Positions 1 through 6,114 of a stretch of 6,114 bases of DNA are shown here, piece by piece. Source of the DNA: Gammaproteobacteria bacterium (GTDB lineage Bacteria > Pseudomonadota > Gammaproteobacteria > Immundisolibacterales > Immundisolibacteraceae); NCBI GenBank assembly GCA_003526065.1, contig DQBD01000235.1, forward strand, positions 9,311 to 15,424. Direction: 5' to 3'. The notes beneath the pieces are model-generated. The model was given only the letters and a program-made list of their open reading frames with translations, was not told where the DNA came from and ran no database searches. Position 1 is the first letter of the stretch, and every line of letters begins with the position of its first letter. The position numbers were made by a program, and so were the translations under genes.

Positions 1-428
1 GCCGCGGTATTCGCTTCGCGTCAGAACCTCCAGTCGGTTCTGCCTGAGCACTGAAGCAGCAGCACGGAAACGTGAGATGACGATGCTCCGCGCAGGTCAA
101 TCAACCGATTCCGCTACGCCATGGCGTAGCAGCCGACGGAACCCGCAAACTCCGCCGACCGTGATCGGGCCGTGTCGCCGATCCCGAGAGCCGAAGCAAT
201 GTCGGAGCGCGCTGCCCTTCCCCTTGAAGGGCGAAGTTCGCCCGATTGGACGATCCGTACCGGGGATCAGTGTCACGTGTTCCAAGAGCACGTCGATACA
301 TGACTGACTTTCCAAGAGTCTTGGCCAAGCCGGGGTGGTTGGCCGCTCGACGAAGCGATGAAGGAGACCGGCTGAACCACCCAGAGAAATGCAACAGAGT
401 TGTGATGTTTGGCCGATCGTGTTGAACT
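1..428. other. Gene-poor leader region upstream of zur, with small inverted repeats
   Basis: No convincing gene is seen here. The open frames on both strands lack a credible ribosome binding site and have Arg/Ser/Pro-rich translations typical of non-coding frames in GC-rich DNA. The first 54 bases are open in frame 1 and end in TGA at 52-54 (last residues SVLPEH), so the tail of an upstream gene is possible but unproven. Inverted repeats seen are: a 7-bp stem with 7-base loop at 22-42; an 18-bp perfect palindrome at 113-130; two overlapping hairpins at 214-232 and 229-243 sharing the GGGC at 229-232; and a 6-bp stem GGCCAA/TTGGCC at 323-344. The 9-mer TTCCAAGAG is repeated at 280-288 and 310-318. 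None is followed by a T-run, so no intrinsic terminator is called. Confidence 0.6.
388..406. promoter_or_regulatory. Putative degenerate Zur operator upstream of zur
   Basis: The left half-site AATGCAAC plus the AGA centre and GTTG is identical over 15 bases (388-402) to the strong palindrome at 897-917. The right half then diverges (GTTGTGAT instead of GTTGCATT, 5 of 8 matching). It lies 23 bases before the zur start, a position suited to autoregulation. No clear -35/-10 pair is seen around it; TGTGAT at 401-406 is a weak -10 candidate. That Zur is the binder is inference from context. Confidence 0.55.
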
Positions 429-860
429 GTGTGCATGGGAAGAATCAACCGAAGTGCTGAAGATGCGCTAGCCATGATCCGCAAGATGGGATTGCGCGCC
501 ACCGCGGCACGGGTCACCGTGCTGGACGTGTTGCTGTCGGCCGACCATGCACTCTCCCATAGCGAAATCGAACGCGCCGTTGAAACAACGCACGACGTGG
601 TAGAGCGTGTGACCCTTTACAGGGTCCTGGATTGGTTGGTAACGCAAAAGCTTGCCCATAAAGTCGTTGGTGCGGATCGGGTTTGGCGTTTCAATGCGAC
701 CCCCACCGCCGATCATGCACATTTCAACTGTACGCGCTGCGGCCAGATTTACTGCCTGGAGAATCTGACGCCCGCTGTCGCTCTGACCCTGCCTGAAGGC
801 TTCAGCCTGCAACATGCCGATGTCGCGGTACAGGGGCTCTGTCCCCACTGCAGCCGCTGA
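429..860 (+). CDS. zur: Fur-family transcriptional regulator, probably the zinc sensor Zur
   Basis: A 143-residue protein of normal Fur/Zur length, expected to be a cytoplasmic dimer that represses zinc-uptake genes when zinc-loaded. Residues about 15-85 form the winged-helix DNA-binding domain (GLRATAARVTVLDVLL, then VTLYRVLDWL at 61-70). The dimerisation domain follows. Two Cys pairs, C101/C104 (CTRC) and C138/C141 (CPHC), match the structural zinc site of the family. H77, H96/H98 and E111 lie where I recall the regulatory zinc ligands of E. coli Zur, but the Cys used there (C88) is Phe/Asn here. The start is uncertain: GTG 429 gives the longest frame (TGA just upstream), ATG 435 is equally plausible, ATG 474 would clip the domain; none has a good Shine-Dalgarno. 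An operator-like site lies just upstream. The neighbouring zinc-starvation genes favour Zur over Fur or PerR. Confidence 0.85.
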   Translation: MCMGRINRSAEDALAMIRKMGLRATAARVTVLDVLLSADHALSHSEIERAVETTHDVVERVTLYRVLDWLVTQKLAHKVVGADRVWRFNATPTADHAHFNCTRCGQIYCLENLTPAVALTLPEGFSLQHADVAVQGLCPHCSR

Positions 861-896
861 CTTCAGATTCGTTAGCCTCCAGCGCCATTCCACTTT

Positions 897-917
897 TAAT
901 GCAACAGAGTTGCATTA
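897..917. promoter_or_regulatory. Putative Zur operator 1 (perfect 9-3-9 palindrome)
   Basis: The half-site TAATGCAAC (897-905) is followed by AGA and then its exact reverse complement (909-917). This length and dyad symmetry suit a Fur-family dimer. The site covers the candidate -35 element of the downstream promoter. Sequence symmetry is observed; Zur as the binder is inferred from the adjacent regulator gene and the zinc-related operon. Confidence 0.75.
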
Positions 918-937
918 CTTTTCGTCCCGCGTAAAAT
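910..937 (+). promoter_or_regulatory. Candidate sigma-70 promoter of the zinc operon
   Basis: TTGCAT at 910-915 (3 of 6 to consensus) and TAAAAT at 932-937 (5 of 6) are separated by 16 bases. The -35 lies within operator 1 and the -10 overlaps operator 2, so occupancy of either site would block RNA polymerase. A start near 944 would leave a leader of about 30 bases before GTG 973. The weak -35 limits confidence. Confidence 0.45.
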
Positions 938-953
938 GCAACCATGTTGCATT
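935..953. promoter_or_regulatory. Putative Zur operator 2 (perfect 8-3-8 palindrome)
   Basis: AATGCAAC (935-942) and GTTGCATT (946-953) are exact reverse complements around a CAT centre. The half-sites are the same as in operator 1; the centres of the two sites are 37 bases apart. The site ends 19 bases before the chosen start of the DUF1826 gene and overlaps the candidate -10 and transcription start. Confidence 0.75.
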
Positions 954-972
954 CTTTGCGGTAGGCATCCCG

Positions 973-1614
973 GTGACAGCGTTACGGTCACACCGATCGG
1001 CCCACTGTCGAGTGGATTCACTCGACGCGTTTGGCCGTATTCATTCTCCCGAGTCGTCGCTCGTGATCTGGGATCGCCCGGTGTTGGCCGCCATTGGCCT
1101 TGAACTGGAGATCGTGGGGGCCGACGCATTTCCCGACGTGCGGGTGCGCATCCATTCCGGGAAGGCCCGCGACGGGCTCGCGGCGCTGATTTCGGCGCAG
1201 GGTTATGACGCGCTATCCGCGTTCCCCGGCTGGCTCGACGATATGACCAGGCTGTCGGAAGTGTTTTTCGATTTCGCCGGCCACCGGCCTGTCACGGTGC
1301 GCCTGGAGACGCTGGCACGCACCGGCTGTCCCCGTTTCCATGTGGATCATTCGTACTTGCGCTTGGTATGCACCTATCGCGGACCGGGTACCGAGTGGCT
1401 GGACGATGCACAGGTGGATCGTGCGGCGCAGGCGAGCGGAGCGCCGAACGAAGCGATCGTTCGCTTTGGCTATCCCCGCTGCATGCCGACGTTTGCCGTC
1501 GGCCTGATGAAAGGTTGCGGCTATCCCGGTTGTGCCGATGCCGGCCTGGTACACCGTTCACCGGCGGTTGAACCGGGCGATCCGGCTCGTGTGCTGTTTT
1601 GCTTGGACTGTTGA
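973..1614 (+). CDS. DUF1826 domain protein, first gene of the zinc operon
   Basis: A 213-residue cytoplasmic protein with no signal peptide or membrane segment, recognised as DUF1826 from the block [23 protein letters not shown] (in two parts around residues 121-143) and the C-terminal GLVHRSPAV...RVLFCLD. DUF1826 genes are often found beside Zur and COG0523 GTPase genes; their function is not established. The start GTG 973 has GGTAGG at 960-965, 7 bases upstream. The open frame extends back to 814, but starts there would overlap zur and put both operators inside the gene, so they are rejected; GTG 1012 is a second option. Candidate metal ligands are H123, D125 and H194, followed by R206, an arrangement resembling 2-oxoglutarate/Fe(II) oxygenases (inference). 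Cys residues are frequent (C119, C133, C170, C182, C187, C210, C213). zigA starts 31 bases downstream. Confidence 0.8.
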   Translation: MTALRSHRSAHCRVDSLDAFGRIHSPESSLVIWDRPVLAAIGLELEIVGADAFPDVRVRIHSGKARDGLAALISAQGYDALSAFPGWLDDMTRLSEVFFDFAGHRPVTVRLETLARTGCPRFHVDHSYLRLVCTYRGPGTEWLDDAQVDRAAQASGAPNEAIVRFGYPRCMPTFAVGLMKGCGYPGCADAGLVHRSPAVEPGDPARVLFCLDC

Positions 1615-1645
1615 TGAACAAGAGAACGTGTGTGGAGCAACGACC

Positions 1646-2839
<1,194 letters not shown>

Positions 2840-2840
2840 G

Positions 2841-3371
2841 ATGCAACGGCCATTGGATCTGCTCGCCATCTCGATTTCCGGCCTGTGCGCGGTGCATTGC
2901 CTGCTGATGCCGCTGGTCCTGATCATATCGCCGGTGCTGTCCGGCAGTTTGTTCGCAGGCGAGGACTTTCATCAGTTGCTGCTTTGGGTCATCCTGCCGA
3001 CCAGCGGATTTGCCCTGTGGCTGGGTTGTCGGCGACACAAGGACAGACCGGTATTGCTGTTCGGTGTGGCCGGATTGTCGTTGTTGCTGCTGGCGGCTTT
3101 TCTGGGACATCGCTGGTTTGGCGAATGGGGGGAGCGCTTGCTGACCGTGCTCGGCGGGGCCATCATGGCCAGCGGGCATGTGCGGAACTACCGCTTGTGC
3201 CGGCGCGACCATTGTGCTGCCCAAACCCCGTCAATGCTTGCAAACCCCTGCTTCCATTCGGCCCTACCGCAGGTTCCGCCGCGACCTGTCTCGGAGATTC
3301 GTCATGACCGTACTGAAGCCGATTCTCGTACTGCTGTTGGCCACCAGCGGTCCTCTGGCGCTCGCGGATGA
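2841..3371 (+). CDS. MerC-domain inner-membrane protein, possible metal transporter
   Basis: A 176-residue membrane protein resembling MerC. The first helix carries C16-x-x-H19-C20 (LCAVHCLLMPL), the family's metal-binding motif. Four hydrophobic segments lie at about 8-33, 45-63, 71-90 and 100-115, followed by H113 and a basic, Cys-containing end (NYRLCRRDHC, C120/C125). MerC in mercury operons imports Hg(II), but no other mer gene is present; within this cluster a zinc role is the better inference. ATG 2841 has GGAG at 2830-2833 and begins 1 base after zigA ends, indicating co-transcription. The MerC homology appears to stop near residue 127; the remaining tail of about 49 residues looks low-complexity and its last 68 bases overlap the start of zrgA. 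A frameshift in the tail or a naturally overlapping end are both possible. Confidence 0.82.
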   Translation: MQRPLDLLAISISGLCAVHCLLMPLVLIISPVLSGSLFAGEDFHQLLLWVILPTSGFALWLGCRRHKDRPVLLFGVAGLSLLLLAAFLGHRWFGEWGERLLTVLGGAIMASGHVRNYRLCRRDHCAAQTPSMLANPCFHSALPQVPPRPVSEIRHDRTEADSRTAVGHQRSSGARG

Positions 3372-3882
3372 ACAACGTCAACACGGTGCCCATGCGCATG
3401 GCGTTGGCCGACTCGATGTTGCGCAGGAGGGCACCACGCTGCATATCGAGCTCCACAGCCCGGCGGTGAATATCGTGGGCTTTGAGCACGCGCCGCGTAG
3501 CAAGGAAGATCATCACACCCGGGAAAGCGCATTGGCGCGGCTCAAGGATGGCGCTGCCCTCTTCGCGTTGCCAGAGGCGGCTGGTTGCCATCTGGTTCAT
3601 GCCGATGCGCGTACACCGCGGATGGACGAAGCCCGCCATGACGACGAACACCACGAAGCGCATGCACCCCACCCCGAGCAAGAACAACGGCATGAGGAGA
3701 CGCACTCGGATATCATCGCGAGCTGGCGTTTCGACTGTGCGCATCCCGAAGCACTGGATCGGGTCAAGGTCGGCGTGTTCGCAGCCTTTCCCCAGACCGA
3801 GCGGCTTCACGTCCAGTTCATCACTGAAAAACGCCAAGGCGCCGCCGAACTGCGCGCATCGCGACCGGAACTGCACTTTTGA
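3304..3882 (+). CDS. zrgA: ZrgA-type (DUF2796) periplasmic zinc uptake protein
   Basis: A 192-residue exported protein. Residues 1-21 form a signal peptide ending in ALA, with cleavage predicted before D22. The mature N terminus carries HGAHAHG (27-33), followed by the family block LHIELHSPAVNIVGFEHAP (46-64) and LKDGAALFALP (80-90). A His/Glu/Asp-rich linker at about 112-134 contains seven His and is a likely flexible zinc-binding segment. C95 and C145 probably form a disulphide. The C-terminal part ends in GAAELRASRPELHF. ZrgA of V. cholerae and PA4063 of P. aeruginosa are Zur-regulated and linked to zinc uptake. ATG 3304 has GGAG at 3293-3296, 7 bases upstream; the frame is open back to 3178 but an earlier start would bury the signal peptide. 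The gene overlaps the MerC gene by 68 bases and the ATPase start by 4 bases. Confidence 0.88.
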   Translation: MTVLKPILVLLLATSGPLALADEQRQHGAHAHGVGRLDVAQEGTTLHIELHSPAVNIVGFEHAPRSKEDHHTRESALARLKDGAALFALPEAAGCHLVHADARTPRMDEARHDDEHHEAHAPHPEQEQRHEETHSDIIASWRFDCAHPEALDRVKVGVFAAFPQTERLHVQFITEKRQGAAELRASRPELHF

Positions 3883-4637
3883 ATCAGGAACGCAGGGACG
3901 CTGCCCAGAGCCTGTCTGCAGTGGACAGGGCCGTCGATATCCGCCATCTGTCATTCCGCTGGCAGCGGCAGGCGCCTATCGCTCTGGCGTTGGATCGCCT
4001 TAGTATCGGAAAAGGCGAACGTGTTTTCATCGAGGGTCCCAGCGGTAGCGGCAAGAGCACGCTGCTGAGCCTGCTGGCCGGTGTCACCGTGCCGCAGCAG
4101 GGCGAGCTCACGGTCCTGGGCCGGCGGCTGGATCAGCTGGCCGGCGCGCAACGGGATCACTTCCGGGCGCACCACATTGGTTACGTTTTCCAGATGTTCA
4201 ACCTGATCCCGTATCTGTCGATGGTCGACAATGTCGTGTTGCCCTGTCGCTTCTCCAAAGCGCGTCATGACAAGGCCGTGCAACGTTCACGCTCACTGAA
4301 GTCGGAAGCCATGCGCCTGCTTGAACATCTGGATATGGCGCAGGCGGATTTGCTGCACCGTCCGGTGACGGCGCTCAGTGTCGGGCAGCAACAGCGCGTG
4401 GCAGCCGCGCGTGCACTGATGGGTGAGCCCGAACTGCTGATCGCCGACGAACCGACGTCTTCGCTGGACGCGAATCGTCGAGAGGCGTTTGTCCGCCTGC
4501 TGTTCCAGGAGTGCGAACAAGCTGGTTCCACCGTCGTTTTCGTGAGTCACGACACATCGCTGGAAGGTTTGTTCGATCGCACCATCCGGCTTGCCGAACT
4601 CAATACGGCGGGTGAATCGCGTGCGCGAGCGGATTGA
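3879..4637 (+). CDS. ABC transporter ATPase, MacB/LolD type, of the Zrg-like system
   Basis: A 252-residue cytoplasmic ATPase that should pair with the downstream FtsX-like permease. Walker A is GPSGSGKST (53-61), the Q-loop Gln is Q105 (GYVFQMFNLIP), the signature is LSVGQ (166-170), Walker B is LLIADE (186-191), the D-loop SSLD (194-197) and the switch His H224 (VSHD). The signature differs from LSGGQ by a Val at the first Gly, a small departure in a position facing the nucleotide. The segment between the Q-loop and the signature looks a few residues longer than in LolD, with a basic insert near 126-142. The chosen start is TTG 3879, overlapping the zrgA stop as TTGA, with GGAA at 3867-3870 at 8-base spacing; GTG 3921 is an alternative that keeps the whole domain. 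The family includes PA4064-like proteins; transport direction is not shown. Confidence 0.88.
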   Translation: MNQERRDAAQSLSAVDRAVDIRHLSFRWQRQAPIALALDRLSIGKGERVFIEGPSGSGKSTLLSLLAGVTVPQQGELTVLGRRLDQLAGAQRDHFRAHHIGYVFQMFNLIPYLSMVDNVVLPCRFSKARHDKAVQRSRSLKSEAMRLLEHLDMAQADLLHRPVTALSVGQQQRVAAARALMGEPELLIADEPTSSLDANRREAFVRLLFQECEQAGSTVVFVSHDTSLEGLFDRTIRLAELNTAGESRARAD

Positions 4638-4642
4638 CGACC

Positions 4643-5902
4643 ATGCCCATCGTGCGCCTTGCCTGGAAGAGTTTGCTCAACCGCCGCCTGACTGCCGGCC
4701 TGACCCTGTTGTCGATCGCGCTCAGCGTGACCCTGCTGATCGGAGTGGAACGCGTGCGCGTGGAGACGCGCGAGAGTTTCGCTCACACGATTTCAGGGAC
4801 CGACCTGATCGTCGGGGCGCGTTCAGGTGGCGTACAGTTGTTGCTGTACGCCGTGTTCCGCATCGGCAACGCCACGAACAACATATCCTGGAAAAGTTAC
4901 CAGGATATCGCCGCGCTGCCGAATGTGGCCTGGAGTCTACCGATCTCGCTCGGAGACTCGCATCGCGGATATCGGGTTATGGGTACCACCGAGGATTACT
5001 TCCGCCAGTACCGCTATGCTCGTGACCGCGGCCTGACATTCGATCAGGGCCACGCTTTCGATGATCTGTACGATACCGTGCTTGGTGCCGAGGTCGCCGA
5101 GGCGCTGGGCTATCAGCTCGGCGATTCGGTGGTGATCGCGCACGGCGCCAACGACGTCCGTTTCGCGCGCCACGAAGACAAGCCATTCAGGGTCGCCGGT
5201 GTTCTCAAGCGGACCGGGACACCGGTGGATCGTACCGTGCATGTGAGTCTTGAGGCCATTGAAGCGATTCACATCGACTGGCGCGGCGGTGCGCCGTTGC
5301 CCGGCCTGTCGACTTCCGCCGAAAAGGCACGCCACAAGGACCTGACCCCCAGGGCGATTACCGCGGCCCTGGTTGGCCTCGAGTCCAAAATCGCCACGTT
5401 TCAGGTACAGCGCACGATCAATGACTACGCGGAGGAACCGCTGACCGCCATCCTTCCGGGAGTGGCGCTCAGCGAATTGTGGGGCATCACCGCCATCGCG
5501 GAAAATGCCCTGCTGATCGTCTCCGGCTTCGTGGTGGTGGTCGGCCTGTTCGGGATGCTTACGGCGCTTTTTACCGGTCTCAACGAACGCCGTCGTGAAA
5601 TGGCGATCTTGCGCTCGGTTGGCGCCCGCCCTATGCATGTATTCGCGCTGATCATGGGCGAGGCCGCGGCGCTCACTTTGGCGGGCATCGGGGTGGGGCT
5701 GGGCCTGCTGTATGGTCTGTTGGCGGTAGCCCGGCCCATCATCGAAGCCCGGTACGGAATCCACATCTCGCTCGGCGGCTTGAGCCGGCACGAACTGCGG
5801 CTGCTCGGTATCGTGGTGCTGGCGGGCCTGGTGGCGGGCATGCTCCCCGCCTATCGTGCCTACAAGCTATCGCTTGCCGATGGCCTGTCGATTCGGATCT
5901 GA
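4643..5902 (+). CDS. ABC transporter permease, FtsX/MacB-type
   Basis: A 419-residue inner-membrane protein with MacB topology. A first helix at about 17-34 is followed by a large periplasmic domain (about 35-284, MacB_PCD-like, containing GTDLIVGARSG near 52-62). The C-terminal FtsX domain has helices near 286-310, 333-362 and 385-405. NERRREMAILRSVGARP (314-330) is the characteristic cytoplasmic loop that contacts the ATPase. MacB-type pairs usually work as mechanotransmitters acting on periplasmic or envelope substrates rather than as classical importers, so the role in zinc supply may be indirect. ATG 4643 was chosen with GGA at 4631-4633; TTG 4634, which overlaps the ATPase stop as TTGA, would add three residues. 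It corresponds in order and type to PA4065 of P. aeruginosa. Confidence 0.88.
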   Translation: MPIVRLAWKSLLNRRLTAGLTLLSIALSVTLLIGVERVRVETRESFAHTISGTDLIVGARSGGVQLLLYAVFRIGNATNNISWKSYQDIAALPNVAWSLPISLGDSHRGYRVMGTTEDYFRQYRYARDRGLTFDQGHAFDDLYDTVLGAEVAEALGYQLGDSVVIAHGANDVRFARHEDKPFRVAGVLKRTGTPVDRTVHVSLEAIEAIHIDWRGGAPLPGLSTSAEKARHKDLTPRAITAALVGLESKIATFQVQRTINDYAEEPLTAILPGVALSELWGITAIAENALLIVSGFVVVVGLFGMLTALFTGLNERRREMAILRSVGARPMHVFALIMGEAAALTLAGIGVGLGLLYGLLAVARPIIEARYGIHISLGGLSRHELRLLGIVVLAGLVAGMLPAYRAYKLSLADGLSIRI

Positions 5903-5916
5903 TTGGAGAGTGGACA

Positions 5917-6114
5917 ATGCAACGACGTCGGCTGATGCGCATCTTCATGGCGCTGAATCTGTACGGGCTGCTGGCGGCTTGTGACGGAAACAACCCGGAG
6001 ACCACCCGGCCGGTTGCTGAAACAACGGCGCAGGACCCCGTGACGGTCGCGAGGCAAGCCGATGTGACCGCGCCAACGGCTCGCGAACCCATCGAACTTG
6101 ATTGGGACGCGTTG
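5917..6114 (+). CDS. DUF3299-type lipoprotein, N-terminal part (runs off the window)
   Basis: Sixty-six codons are visible and the frame is open to the window end. A basic start (MQRRRLMR), a hydrophobic stretch at 9-21 and the lipobox L19-A20-A21-C22 indicate a lipoprotein. Residue +2 after the lipidated Cys is Asp (D23), the inner-membrane retention signal in enterobacteria. A Thr/Ala/Pro-rich linker (about 27-58) leads into ELDWDAL at 60-66, which looks like the opening of a DUF3299 domain, the expected next gene after this ABC pair (compare PA4066). ATG 5917 has GGAG at 5905-5908 with 8-base spacing, 14 bases after the permease stop. The DUF3299 call depends on a very short match and on gene order. 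Confidence 0.65.
   Translation, partial: MQRRRLMRIFMALNLYGLLAACDGNNPETTRPVAETTAQDPVTVARQADVTAPTAREPIELDWDAL

Noticed and set aside
22..42. Intrinsic terminator or tRNA arm from the 7-bp stem with 7-base loop
   Set aside because: No T-run follows and no other cloverleaf arms can be paired around it.
1..54. Possible 3' end of an upstream gene in frame 1
   Set aside because: Only 17 codons are visible with no recognisable motif; mentioned in the leader entry but not called as a gene.
77..307. Small + strand open frame of 76 codons
   Set aside because: No ribosome binding site, Arg/Ser/Pro-rich sequence without recognisable motif; typical chance frame in GC-rich DNA.
101..517. Minus-strand open frame of 138 codons upstream of and into zur
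   Set aside because: It overlaps the start of the well-supported regulator and has no family features.
814..972. Upstream extension of the DUF1826 gene
   Set aside because: It would overlap zur and include both operators and the candidate promoter; GTG 973 has a spaced Shine-Dalgarno and gives normal length.
2841..3371. Mercury-resistance operon
   Set aside because: Only a MerC domain is present, with no other mer gene and a zinc-related neighbourhood.
4937..5791. Long minus-strand open frame of 284 codons
   Set aside because: Shadow of the permease gene: His/Gln/Arg-rich, no motif, and opposite to a clearly coding frame.
5916..5923. Additional AATGCAAC half-site at the DUF3299 gene start (a similar ATGCAAC at 2841)
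   Set aside because: No GTTGCATT partner follows; the bases simply encode the starting Met-Gln of these proteins.

Overview
The window reads as a zinc-limitation response cluster from a GC-rich proteobacterium, most likely a gammaproteobacterium. This rests on the gene content (Fur/Zur regulator, DUF1826, ZigA-type COG0523 GTPase, MerC-domain protein, DUF2796/ZrgA, MacB-type ABC pair, DUF3299), GC-rich coding with G/C-ending codons, and Shine-Dalgarno-led, tightly packed genes. The last four genes follow the order I recall for the Zur-controlled PA4063-PA4066 genes of Pseudomonas aeruginosa and the ZrgABCDE system of Vibrio cholerae. No genus can be assigned from the sequence.

Layout: positions 1-428 hold no convincing gene, several small inverted repeats, and at the 3' end a degenerate copy of an AATGCAAC-based operator. 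A Fur-family regulator (zur-like) spans 429-860. The 112-base gap to the next gene carries two near-perfect palindromes (897-917 and 935-953) that share the AATGCAAC/GTTGCATT half-sites and overlap the -35 and -10 elements of a plausible promoter. Seven genes then run on the + strand without a visible terminator: DUF1826 (from about 973), zigA (1646), a MerC-domain membrane protein (2841), zrgA/DUF2796 (3304), ABC ATPase (3879), FtsX/MacB-type permease (4643) and a DUF3299 lipoprotein (5917, cut by the window end). Gaps are 31, 1, -68, -4, 5 and 14 bases, so one operon is the simplest reading.

Proposed working model (inference): zinc-loaded Zur binds the palindromes and silences itself and the operon. 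In zinc shortage the operon supplies a GTPase metallochaperone, a possible inner-membrane metal transporter (MerC), a His-rich periplasmic zinc protein (ZrgA), a MacB-like ABC assembly and an inner-membrane-anchored lipoprotein. The least understood parts are DUF1826, whose conserved-looking residues resemble a 2-oxoglutarate/Fe(II) oxygenase active site, the MerC protein with its overlapping tail, and the ABC/DUF3299 module.
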